Positions 14,807-21,897 of a stretch of DNA of 35,770 nt are shown piece after piece. Position 1 is the first letter of the stretch. Every line of letters starts with the position of its first letter. Where the stretch lies: NCBI GenBank assembly GCA_902786245.1, contig CADABS010000030.1, positions 1 to 35,770 on the forward strand, in the 5' to 3' direction. Under the pieces are notes generated by a model. That model saw only the letters and a program-made list of their open reading frames with translations, had not been told where the DNA came from and did not search any database. Source of the DNA: an uncultured Erysipelotrichaceae bacterium (GTDB lineage Bacteria; Bacillota_I; Bacilli_A; Erysipelotrichales; Erysipelotrichaceae). Position numbers and translations under genes: made by a program.

Positions 14807-15585
14807 GCTTTTTCCTCCTCAGGCTCCGGTACGGGAACAGGTTCAAATCCGCAGTATGCGCAGAATGCCTGATAATACAGCTCCGCCGCATCCGCATATC
14901 CCTGTTCATTTGCCCATCTGCCGACATCGTCCGCATTCGATACATGGATCATCTCCGTGATCACGACCGGAATTTCCGACTGCTTCATCAATGACCATGT
15001 TTCCAGATCAGACGGCTGCTCATCTTCGAGGCCGACTCTCTTCAGCCGGAAGGTTCCTTCGGTATACGGTTCGTAATACATATATCCGACATCGACGGAT
15101 GAAACCTGTCCTTCGAATGTTTTCTGCAGCTGCTGTGCCAGACCGAGACTCTGTTCATGATTCTCTGAGGACGGAACATCGGCATAAATATGCATGCCGG
15201 AAACCGACGGATCGGGATCGTAGGCCGCATGAATAGAAAGGACAAACTCGGGCTGCTCGGTATTGATGAAAGCCGCCGCATCGCTCACTGCCAGCGGGGT
15301 CTGTGCTTCATGTGTACGCAGAGCTGTGAAGCGGCTGTCATAGGAGATTCTCTCCATCAGGGCATCTGTCACGCCTTCGCTATAGTCCGATTCATTGACC
15401 AGACCGGTATTGCCTTTGTTATCGCCGCCGTATGCTGCGTCAATGACGATTCTGATCTTTCTGATATTTTCTGCCGTACCGGTACATCCGGCAATGCCTG
15501 TTCCCAGACTCACGAACAGAAATACTGCCGCAAGAATCAGGATCAGCGGCTCTCTCAGCTGTTTTTTCTGACGTCTGCTGCTCAT
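14803..15585 (-). CDS. Amidase_3-like lipoprotein with altered zinc site
   Basis: 260 residues. A membrane segment (about 14-32) ends in GIAGC, a lipobox, so the protein is probably a lipoprotein facing outward. The rest matches N-acetylmuramoyl-L-alanine amidases of the Amidase_3 type: RIVIDAAYGGDNKGNTG, FVLSIHAAYD, and EMIHVSNADD near the end. In active enzymes the first motif is DPGHGG, whose histidine binds zinc; here it is AYGG, with tyrosine. The second histidine (SIHA) and the late glutamate are kept. It may be catalytically weak or a binding or activator protein. Overlaps both neighbours by ATGA, so it is tightly coupled to the HAD phosphatase and the lactonase. Confidence 0.7.
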   Translation of the reverse strand: MSSRRQKKQLREPLILILAAVFLFVSLGTGIAGCTGTAENIRKIRIVIDAAYGGDNKGNTGLVNESDYSEGVTDALMERISYDSRFTALRTHEAQTPLAVSDAAAFINTEQPEFVLSIHAAYDPDPSVSGMHIYADVPSSENHEQSLGLAQQLQKTFEGQVSSVDVGYMYYEPYTEGTFRLKRVGLEDEQPSDLETWSLMKQSEIPVVITEMIHVSNADDVGRWANEQGYADAAELYYQAFCAYCGFEPVPVPEPEEEKA

Positions 15586-16415
15586 TGTATTACACCTTCA
15601 TATTCTTCCAGAAGATCATCTGCCTGCATCAGGTCAATAATCTTCTGCATCAGTTTTTCCATCCGGCTGTCTTCCCCGTAATCGGCCTCGGCCATGTAAT
15701 TGGCCCGGCCGTCTTCCATCAGTTTCTTTGCGACATCATACGCTTTGGGGGATTCCGGATTATAGACGGCGATTGCCTTGCCGCCGTGTTCTTTGACAAG
15801 CTTCATGCACGGCACATCCGTCAGGCCGTCCGCGATATAGACCATCCTGGAGAACGGCAGCGGCCGTTCCTTCGGATCGACATATTCATTCACTTTTTTA
15901 TCATCGTTCTCATCCAACGTCTGCTTGTTGATGCGGAAAATATACTGCGTCTTGGTCGTATAGTTGACGATCTGCGCCGGCCATTGCGCTGTACCGTTTT
16001 CGTAGTAATAGCTGCAGGCATAGATCTTTGTAAATTCATCCGCGATCGGCGTGCTTTCAATGATCTCTTTCATGCCGGAGGAAATGATGTAATGTTCCAT
16101 CAGAAAACCGTGTCTGCGGGCATAGGCATTGATTCTGGAAAACCAGGTATCCACACCCGGATACAGGACAATATCCCTGCCCAGATGATAGAACATGTCT
16201 TTGCACAGCGGACTGCCGGTTTCATCGAACTTCTTTTTCAGCATATAAAGATATGCACTGATTCCGTCCATTTTATGACGGACGCTTAGTTCCGTGACCT
16301 CATCCCAGAATTCACCCGGATTCTCATAGCCCAGAGAAGGAATCAGACTGTATTCCTGCATGTCTTTCGTGCAGAGTGTTTTATCAAAATCATAAAGTAT
16401 CGCTGCTTTTTTCAT
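15582..16415 (-). CDS. HAD-family phosphatase (phosphoserine phosphatase-like)
   Basis: 277 residues. ILYDFDKTLCTKDMQ at the N-terminus is HAD motif I with both catalytic aspartates. IISSGMKEII near residue 110 is motif II, and YIADGLTDVPCMK near 195 is motif IV (DGxxD). A long cap lies between motifs I and II, as in the C1-capped phosphoserine-phosphatase-like HADs. Substrate unknown. First gene of the operon with the amidase-like and lactonase genes, with an extended -10 promoter 7 bases before the ATG, so the leader must be very short or absent; no strong ribosome binding site is visible, only AATACCTTT. Confidence 0.8.
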   Translation of the reverse strand: MKKAAILYDFDKTLCTKDMQEYSLIPSLGYENPGEFWDEVTELSVRHKMDGISAYLYMLKKKFDETGSPLCKDMFYHLGRDIVLYPGVDTWFSRINAYARRHGFLMEHYIISSGMKEIIESTPIADEFTKIYACSYYYENGTAQWPAQIVNYTTKTQYIFRINKQTLDENDDKKVNEYVDPKERPLPFSRMVYIADGLTDVPCMKLVKEHGGKAIAVYNPESPKAYDVAKKLMEDGRANYMAEADYGEDSRMEKLMQKIIDLMQADDLLEEYEGVIQ

Positions 16416-16421
16416 AAAGGT

Positions 16422-16430
16422 ATTATAGCA
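16422..16430 (-). promoter_or_regulatory. Extended -10 promoter of the HAD operon
   Basis: TGCTATAAT on the minus strand. Transcription would begin within a base or two of the ATG at 16415, implying a leaderless mRNA. Confidence 0.6.
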
Positions 16431-16436
16431 TGCCGG

Positions 16437-16465
16437 AAATAAACAGCGCCCCTTTTCCGGAGCGC
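16437..16465 (-). terminator. Terminator of pepV
   Basis: On the minus strand GCGCTCC, loop GGAAAA and GGGGCGC form a 7-bp stem followed by TGTTTATTT, right after the pepV stop. Confidence 0.6.
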
Positions 16466-16471
16466 CGTATG

Positions 16472-17833
16472 TTATATATTCAGAAGTTTCTGAATTGCCG
16501 CGACATAGATTTCTGCCTGCAGCAGCAATTCATCGATTTCCACAAATTCGTTGACGTTGTGGATATGGTAGTCACGGCCCGGGAATGCACATCCGAATGC
16601 GATCGTATGGTCAATGCCCTTGGCATATGTTCCGCCGCCCATTGTCATCGGCTGTGTTTCCATATCGCCGGTTACATCTCTGTATGCCTCGACCAGTGAT
16701 TTTACCAGCGGGGAATCCGGAGAGAAGAACAGCGGTTCTACCGTATTGAGCACTTCGATCTCGCCGCCTTCATCGGAGAGATTCGGAGTCATCAGCTTCA
16801 CGACCTGCTTCGCATTCATCGTCACCGGGAAACGGATATCGATGGATCCTTCGATGACGCCGTCTTTCATGGAAATCACGCCGTTGTTCCAGGTCAGTGC
16901 GCCGTATTCATCGCTGCAGTCAGCACCGCATCCGCTTCCGTCTGTCGCCAGTCCGAAATGCGAACAGTAGAAGTCCACAAACGGATCCTGGTAGCCGGCC
17001 TGCTTCAGTGCCATGAACAGATAGGAGATCGCGTTGGTGCCGAGTTCCGGCATACTTGCATGGGCAGCCACGCCGTTGACGGTGATGACCGTTCCCTCTT
17101 CTGTTTCATTCAGTTCAAAATCGATCGGTACATTGTTCAGATAATCCTCGAGCTTCTTTTTCGAGAATGAGCATTTATCGACCGTGATGGTGCATTTTGC
17201 GCAGACGGCATTGCGTACAGTGCCGCCCTGAATCGCCCGGATACCGGTCTTGCGGGAACGGTACTTCGCCGCAATCATGCCCTTTTCACCGAATACACCG
17301 GGGAATTCTCCGTCCGGTGTGAAACCGTAATCGACGCTGCCTTCTTTTTCGACATAATGTTTCAGACAGCGGGAACCGGATTCTTCATTGGTGCCCATGA
17401 TCAGACGGATCCGCTTATTGACCGGAATGCCCATGTCACGGATGACCTTCATTGCGATCATGCTGGCGACAACTGCGCCTTTGTCATCACTGACGCCGCG
17501 TCCGTAGAGCACGCCGTCTTTTTCGGTCATTGTATACGGGTCTGTATCCCAGCCGTCTTCCTTTTTCGCCGGGACAACATCGAGATGGCCGACGATACCG
17601 ATCAGTTCCTTGCCTTCGCCCATCTCCGCATATCCGGCATAATTATCCAGATTGACAGTCCGGAAGCCGTCCGCTTCCAGCATATCGAGTGCAGTTGTCA
17701 GCGCTTTTTTCGGTCCTTCTCCGAAAGGTGCATCCGCTGTGGGAGTTCCCTCTTCACTTTTGACAGCTACCAGTTTTCCAAGCTTATCCAGCATATCTTC
17801 CCGATAGCCCTTTACCATAGATCTGACATCCAT
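16472..17833 (-). CDS. pepV: Dipeptidase PepV (M20 family)
   Basis: 453 residues. ATG 17833 is chosen because GGAGGTTTAAAC precedes it; a start 18 bases upstream would swallow this site. Metal and catalytic residues sit in GHLDVVPA, SDDKGAVVASM, GTNEESGSRC, TPDGEFP and GGGTYAK, the M20A pattern of PepV, a cytosolic two-zinc enzyme that cleaves dipeptides with broad specificity and supplies amino acids from imported peptides. The lid domain (about 190-330) is present and length is normal for PepV (about 465). It is transcribed from its own unit with a terminator after it. Confidence 0.9.
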   Translation of the reverse strand: MDVRSMVKGYREDMLDKLGKLVAVKSEEGTPTADAPFGEGPKKALTTALDMLEADGFRTVNLDNYAGYAEMGEGKELIGIVGHLDVVPAKKEDGWDTDPYTMTEKDGVLYGRGVSDDKGAVVASMIAMKVIRDMGIPVNKRIRLIMGTNEESGSRCLKHYVEKEGSVDYGFTPDGEFPGVFGEKGMIAAKYRSRKTGIRAIQGGTVRNAVCAKCTITVDKCSFSKKKLEDYLNNVPIDFELNETEEGTVITVNGVAAHASMPELGTNAISYLFMALKQAGYQDPFVDFYCSHFGLATDGSGCGADCSDEYGALTWNNGVISMKDGVIEGSIDIRFPVTMNAKQVVKLMTPNLSDEGGEIEVLNTVEPLFFSPDSPLVKSLVEAYRDVTGDMETQPMTMGGGTYAKGIDHTIAFGCAFPGRDYHIHNVNEFVEIDELLLQAEIYVAAIQKLLNI

Positions 17834-17879
17834 GTTTAAACCTCCATGCATAAAAACAATAAATATTATAGCAGAATTC

Positions 17880-18635
17880 TCAGAAACTGATTTCCAATCC
17901 GACCGGACAGTGATCCGATCCGAGAATATCCGTATAGATCATCGCATCGCTGACCTGATCCATGATTCTGTCGGAAACCAGGAAATAATCGATCCGCCAG
18001 CCTGTATTTCTTTCTCTGGCTTTGAAACGGTAGCTCCACCAGGAGTATTTCACCGTATCCGGATACAGTGTCCGGAAGGTATCGCGGAAACCGGCCCCGA
18101 GCAGTTCGGTCATCTTCTGTCTTTCTTCATCAGAGAAGCCGGCATTCATATGATTCGTATCCGGATTGCGGATATCGATTTCTTCATGTGCCACATTCAG
18201 ATCGCCGGTATAAATGACCGGTTTGCCATTGTCAAGTTTCTGCAGATGCTTTCTGAGCATGTCCTCCCATTCCATCCGGTAGGGGAGTCTGGCAAGACCG
18301 TCTTTCGAGTTGGGCACATAGGCGCAGACAAACCAGAAGTTTTCAAACTCCAGGGAAATGACTCTTCCTTCTTTTGTCACGTCGCCTTCGATTTCATACA
18401 GCACCTGCAGCGGTTTCTGCTTTGTATAGACCATCGTGCCGGAATAGCCTTTGCGCTCAGCGCTGTTCATATATCTGTACCAGCCGCTGAATTCCATGGA
18501 TTCATCCAGCTGATCCTCCTGCATTTTCGTTTCCTGAACGGCAAAAATATCGGCATCCGCTTCCGCGAAGAAATCAGCGAAGCCCTTCTTCATGCAGGCT
18601 CTCAGACCGTTGACGTTCCACGAAATCAGTTTCAT
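17880..18635 (-). CDS. xth: Exodeoxyribonuclease III (AP endonuclease)
   Basis: 251 residues from ATG 18635, which overlaps the pepP stop as ATGA. The start MKLISWNVNGLRA, and QETKMQ, YSGTMVYTK, TGDLNVAHEEID, GWRIDYFLVS and GSDHCPVGLEI cover all catalytic motifs of the ExoIII/ExoA family. These enzymes incise at abasic sites and trim damaged 3' ends in base excision repair. The length matches Bacillus ExoA. Co-transcription with an aminopeptidase is probably just housekeeping linkage. Confidence 0.93.
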   Translation of the reverse strand: MKLISWNVNGLRACMKKGFADFFAEADADIFAVQETKMQEDQLDESMEFSGWYRYMNSAERKGYSGTMVYTKQKPLQVLYEIEGDVTKEGRVISLEFENFWFVCAYVPNSKDGLARLPYRMEWEDMLRKHLQKLDNGKPVIYTGDLNVAHEEIDIRNPDTNHMNAGFSDEERQKMTELLGAGFRDTFRTLYPDTVKYSWWSYRFKARERNTGWRIDYFLVSDRIMDQVSDAMIYTDILGSDHCPVGLEISF

Positions 18636-20434
18636 TTCACAATCTTCCGTGTGGCATTTTTCAGCCATGCCAGATCATCCGCACCGAGATGTTTCTGCAG
18701 TGATTCATAAACGAAGCTGTGATATGCATTGATCTGATCGATATCTTCTTCGCTGAGATACTTCGGATCGATCGCATCGAGTTCATACGGGCAGTATGTC
18801 AGATCTTCAAACCGCAGGAACTGACCGTAGAAATTCTTCTGGTCTTTGACGATAAGCAGTTCGTTTTCGATCCGGATGCCGAGCTTATTGGGCAGATAGA
18901 CACCCGGTTCATTTGTGACGACCATACCGGGTTCCAGACGGACGGCCGGACGGGCAGGTGTTCCCATGCCCCAGCGGATCCCGTGGGGACCTTCATGAAC
19001 GCTCAGCACATGACCGACGCCGTGGCCGGTGCCGCACTGATAATCGATATTGATATTCCAGAGCGGACCGCGGGCAAGAATATCGAGGTTGTTTCCCGCT
19101 GTTCCATACAGGAACTTTGCCCTGCCCAGTGCCAGATGGCCTTTGAGGACCAGCGTATACAGCATCTTTTCTTCATCGGTCAGCTCGCTCAGGGCAATCG
19201 TCCGGGTAATATCCGTTGTGCCGTCTTTGTAGGTTCCGCCGGAATCCACCAGCAGGAAGCCGCGCGGATGGATCGGTGAATAGTTTTCTTCCGTCGCGGA
19301 ATAATGCATCATGGCACCGTTTGCCTGATAGGCGCAGATCGTCGGGAAGGAAGGCTCAATATAGTCTTTTCCTTCTTCTCTCATACGGTACAGATAATTC
19401 TGTGCAGTCACTTCCGTCAATTCATCCGAGGATACGTTTTCCTTGACCCAGCGGATGAAGCGGACCATCGCTACGCCGTCTTTGATATGGGCATTGCGGA
19501 TATTGCGGATCTCCGTGCTGTTCTTCAGCGCCCTGAACATGGCAACCGGAGAATTCTGATTGATGACCGTATTGTCTGAAGCCAGCTGCGTATAGAGAAC
19601 CGTATTCAGCTTGCGCAGCGATGTCATGATCTTCTTCCCGTGCAGGGCTGCCAGGTCTTTGGTCAGAGCGGTATATGCTTTTACCGTCACATTGTTTTCT
19701 TTCAGATATCTGCGGACCGGGTCCGGGAGTTTCTTTGCGTCGATGTAATAGCAGACTCTCCGCTGTGTCATCAGAACATATGCATAGGCGACCGGTGTGC
19801 AGGCAATGTCATTGCCGCGGACATTGAGCAGCCAACAGGGATCTTCCAGTGCCGTCAGGATCAGCACATCCGCACCGGCCTTTTTCATTGCCTGCCGGGT
19901 TCTTTCGATTCTGTCTGCGGCTGTTTCTCCTGTATATTTCTTTGCCAGAAGATATACCGGTTCCTGCGGCATCTGCGGACGCTGTTTTCCCCATACCATG
20001 CCGGCCAGGTCTTCCGATACCATCATCGACGCGTTTTTCATTTTCAGCGCATTGTTCAGGTGCAGGCTGTCGGCTGCGGACACGACTCTGCCGTCAAATC
20101 CGAGCACACCGTTTTCCGGCGTGTTTTCAATCAGAAACTGCAGAACCGGCGGAACACCTTCCTGACCCATGCGCATCAGGGTCACTTCTGTTCCCTTCAG
20201 TTCATTCTCCGCCTGGGTAAAGTATCTTCCGTCCGTCCATAATCCGGCAAATGTCTCAGTGATGACCGTGCATCCGGCTTCACCGGAGAATCCGGAAATA
20301 AACGACTTTGCCTTGAAATAATCTGCTGTATATTCTTCCGAGAGATGATCGTCTTCATTCGGAATATAATACACATCGATACCGCGTTCTTTCATCAGGC
20401 TGCGTACAGCTTTGATCTTTTCATTTGTATTCAT
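18632..20434 (-). CDS. pepP: Aminopeptidase P family protein (Xaa-Pro aminopeptidase, M24B)
   Basis: 600 residues from ATG 20434 (GAGGCAGATT before it); a longer frame reaches upstream but has no ribosome binding site. Two creatinase-like N-terminal domains (about 1-300) precede the pita-bread catalytic domain with ligands in VDSGGTYKDGTTDITRT, GTGHGVGHVLSVHEGP, TNEPGVYLP and GIRIENELL. This large form resembles eukaryotic-type cytosolic aminopeptidase P and removes N-terminal residues before proline. A TATAAT box (20462-20457) lies just downstream of the terminator at 20479, so pepP has its own promoter next to the putative ncRNA. Confidence 0.92.
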   Translation of the reverse strand: MNTNEKIKAVRSLMKERGIDVYYIPNEDDHLSEEYTADYFKAKSFISGFSGEAGCTVITETFAGLWTDGRYFTQAENELKGTEVTLMRMGQEGVPPVLQFLIENTPENGVLGFDGRVVSAADSLHLNNALKMKNASMMVSEDLAGMVWGKQRPQMPQEPVYLLAKKYTGETAADRIERTRQAMKKAGADVLILTALEDPCWLLNVRGNDIACTPVAYAYVLMTQRRVCYYIDAKKLPDPVRRYLKENNVTVKAYTALTKDLAALHGKKIMTSLRKLNTVLYTQLASDNTVINQNSPVAMFRALKNSTEIRNIRNAHIKDGVAMVRFIRWVKENVSSDELTEVTAQNYLYRMREEGKDYIEPSFPTICAYQANGAMMHYSATEENYSPIHPRGFLLVDSGGTYKDGTTDITRTIALSELTDEEKMLYTLVLKGHLALGRAKFLYGTAGNNLDILARGPLWNINIDYQCGTGHGVGHVLSVHEGPHGIRWGMGTPARPAVRLEPGMVVTNEPGVYLPNKLGIRIENELLIVKDQKNFYGQFLRFEDLTYCPYELDAIDPKYLSEEDIDQINAYHSFVYESLQKHLGADDLAWLKNATRKIVK

Positions 20435-20478
20435 AATCTGCCTCATTTCAGGTGTAATTATACATGAAGAGCAGAAAT

Positions 20479-20515
20479 TAAAAAAAGAATCCACTCATGA
20501 CCTGGATTCTTTTTC
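20479..20515 (-). terminator. Strong terminator between the tandem RNA element and pepP
   Basis: AAGAATCC and GGATTCTT (20504-20511 with 20485-20492) pair across an 11-base loop, with a run of Ts on the minus strand and TTTTTCTTC on the plus strand. It would end the minus-strand RNA before pepP. Confidence 0.8.
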
Positions 20516-20611
20516 TTCTTTTTTTCTTCGGCGTCATTGCGCCGACGTGAAATATATGTTTTCGCTGTTCACAGATTTCTCTGTGTGATTAATTTATTCA
20601 CTTTTACGGGA

Positions 20612-20775
20612 CTTTATTGTCCATTGGTCTGCCCTCATGCAGACTTTCACTTTCTTTCGTGAATGTTTTCTTCGCCCCTCTTCGACGTTCTCTGCATCTT
20701 CGAAGTGAGCGGCTCTCAATATTCGAGCAATACCTCTTTCATTTTCTTGTACCTCCGTTATTATTTCTGCGGTAC
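20612..20775 (-). repeat. Tandem module A (promoter-distal copy)
   Basis: 164 bp, offset exactly 185 bp from module B at both ends. Contains the micro-ORF at 20742-20716 (MKEVLLEY), stem arms 20700-20705/20680-20685 and hairpin 20627-20644. Confidence 0.85.
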
Positions 20776-20796
20776 AGAATTTTTTTGATTCTTACT

Positions 20797-20960
20797 CTTT
20801 ATTGTCCATTGGTCTGCCCTCATGCAGACTTTTTACTTTCTTTTTTCTGATCGCTTTCTACGCCCCTCTCCGTGTTCTCTGCAACGCCGGAGTGAGCGGC
20901 TATCAGTATTCGAGCAATACCTCTTTCATCTCCTTGTACCTCCATTATTTTTTCTGGTAC
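20797..20960 (-). repeat. Tandem module B (promoter-proximal copy)
   Basis: 164 bp, related to module A along its whole length but diverged most in the central stem and in an A-rich linker. Its micro-ORF (20929-20903) encodes the same MKEVLLEY peptide, with only a TAC/TAT difference from copy A. Eight residues are too few to prove coding. Confidence 0.85.
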
Positions 20961-20975
20961 TTTATCTGCACCTTC

Positions 20976-20984
20976 AATATAGCA
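20976..20984 (-). promoter_or_regulatory. Extended -10 promoter of the tandem RNA
   Basis: TGCTATATT on the minus strand; initiation about 7 bases downstream would fall just before the first module. The same extended -10 form precedes the tRNA-Val, tRNA-Ala and HAD genes. Confidence 0.5.
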
Positions 20985-21029
20985 AAGATAAAATAAATGA
21001 ACAGTCTAGGCAGAAAAAATTATTTATTC

Positions 21030-21071
21030 TATAATTACTTTGTTGGGTGCCCGGAAAGGGCGATTTTTTTT
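21030..21071 (+). promoter_or_regulatory. nudC promoter (-10) and leader hairpin with T tract
   Basis: TATAAT at 21030-21035 is followed by TGCCC-GGAAA-GGGCG (21048-21062) and eight Ts (21064-21071), directly before the GGAGGA ribosome binding site. The short stem could be a weak intrinsic terminator or pause site in the nudC leader. Confidence 0.45.
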
Positions 21072-21081
21072 GGAGGACTCT

Positions 21082-21897
21082 ATGATACAGAATATCGATC
21101 CTCACATCTATCACAATGAATACCGGCCGGTGCCGCCGCACGGCACCGATATCGTTTTCTGCTTTGACGGGAATACTGTATTTCTCCAACCCGATCATAC
21201 CGTATATCATGTCAGCGACCTCCCGGACAGCCATGGTCTGTACTGGCTTTTCTGCATCGATGACGTACAGTATTATCTGCGCGAAGAGATCCCGGAGGAT
21301 GCCGTCGGTGAAAACATACGGACACTGCGCGGCTTTGAACCGCATTATCTCGGCTTTGCGGCGATTACCGCATGGCAGATCTATGTCTGGAAAAACGAGA
21401 ACCGCTACTGCGGCAGATGCGGACATCCGATGAAGGAAGACAGCAGAGAGCGGGCAATGCGCTGCCCGGACTGCGGCCATATCGTCTATCCCCGCATCAA
21501 TCCCGCTGTCATCGTCGCCGTCAGGAATGATCAAAACCAGCTGCTGGTCACCAAATATGCCAACAGCACCTATAACCGCTATGCGCTGATTGCCGGCTTC
21601 AATGAAGTCGGTGAAACCATTGAAGAAACCGTGATCCGGGAAGTCAAAGAAGAAGCCGGACTGGATGTAGAGGACCTTCATTACTACAAATGCCAGCCCT
21701 GGTCCTTTTCTTCCACCCTGCTGTTCGGCTTCTGGTGCCGGGTAAAAGGCGATGATACGATCCGCATTGATGAAAATGAACTCAAGACCGGACGCTGGGC
21801 AGACCGGAGCGAACCGGAAATTGACCCCGGCGACCAGGCTTCTCTGACCGCGGAAATGATCCGTATATTCCTGGAGGGAAAAGATACCGATGAATGA
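21082..21897 (+). CDS. nudC: NAD(+) diphosphatase NudC / RNA decapping Nudix hydrolase
   Basis: 271 residues from ATG 21082 (GGAGGA before it). A zinc ribbon (CGRCGHP, then CPDCG) is followed by a perfect Nudix box (GFNEVGETIEETVIREVKEEAGL without gaps to G-x5-E-x7-REUxEExGU) and the NudC signature CQPWSFSSTLL in place of SQPWPFPxS. The family splits NAD(H) to NMN and AMP and removes NAD caps from RNA 5' ends. The N-terminal domain (1-100) is divergent. It overlaps the following glycosidase gene by 8 bases, an unusual pairing. Confidence 0.9.
   Translation: MIQNIDPHIYHNEYRPVPPHGTDIVFCFDGNTVFLQPDHTVYHVSDLPDSHGLYWLFCIDDVQYYLREEIPEDAVGENIRTLRGFEPHYLGFAAITAWQIYVWKNENRYCGRCGHPMKEDSRERAMRCPDCGHIVYPRINPAVIVAVRNDQNQLLVTKYANSTYNRYALIAGFNEVGETIEETVIREVKEEAGLDVEDLHYYKCQPWSFSSTLLFGFWCRVKGDDTIRIDENELKTGRWADRSEPEIDPGDQASLTAEMIRIFLEGKDTDE

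Larger units (their letters stand above)
20479..20969 (-). ncRNA. Putative structured RNA of about 490 nt containing two tandem 164-nt modules
   Basis: Minus-strand order: extended -10 (20984-20976), module B (20960-20797), module A (20775-20612), hairpin CACAGA-GAAA-TCTGTG (20585-20570, a GNRA loop), hairpin CGGCG/CGCCG (20544-20529) and a strong terminator. Each module has a GTACC/GGTAC 5' stem, GGAGG and a 9-codon frame MKEVLLEY-stop, a GCCGCTC/GAGGGGC stem with a conserved G-G mismatch, an inner stem that differs between modules with one compensated pair (T-A versus C-G) around a constant TGCAGAGAAC loop, and an identical GTCTGC/GCAGAC hairpin. The signs favour an RNA rather than a protein. 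I do not recognise a family. It could be a trans-acting ncRNA or a tandem leader of pepP. Confidence 0.55.

Noticed and set aside
20797-20946. Minus-strand frame MEVQGDERGIARIL in module B
   Set aside because: The start codon is ACG in module A and the codon changes between copies are mostly non-synonymous, so it is not conserved as a protein.
20617-20996. Plus-strand frames across the tandem modules, both beginning with SIGLPSCRL
   Set aside because: They start at TTG without a ribosome binding site and their similarity follows from the DNA repeat itself. The structural signals favour the opposite strand.
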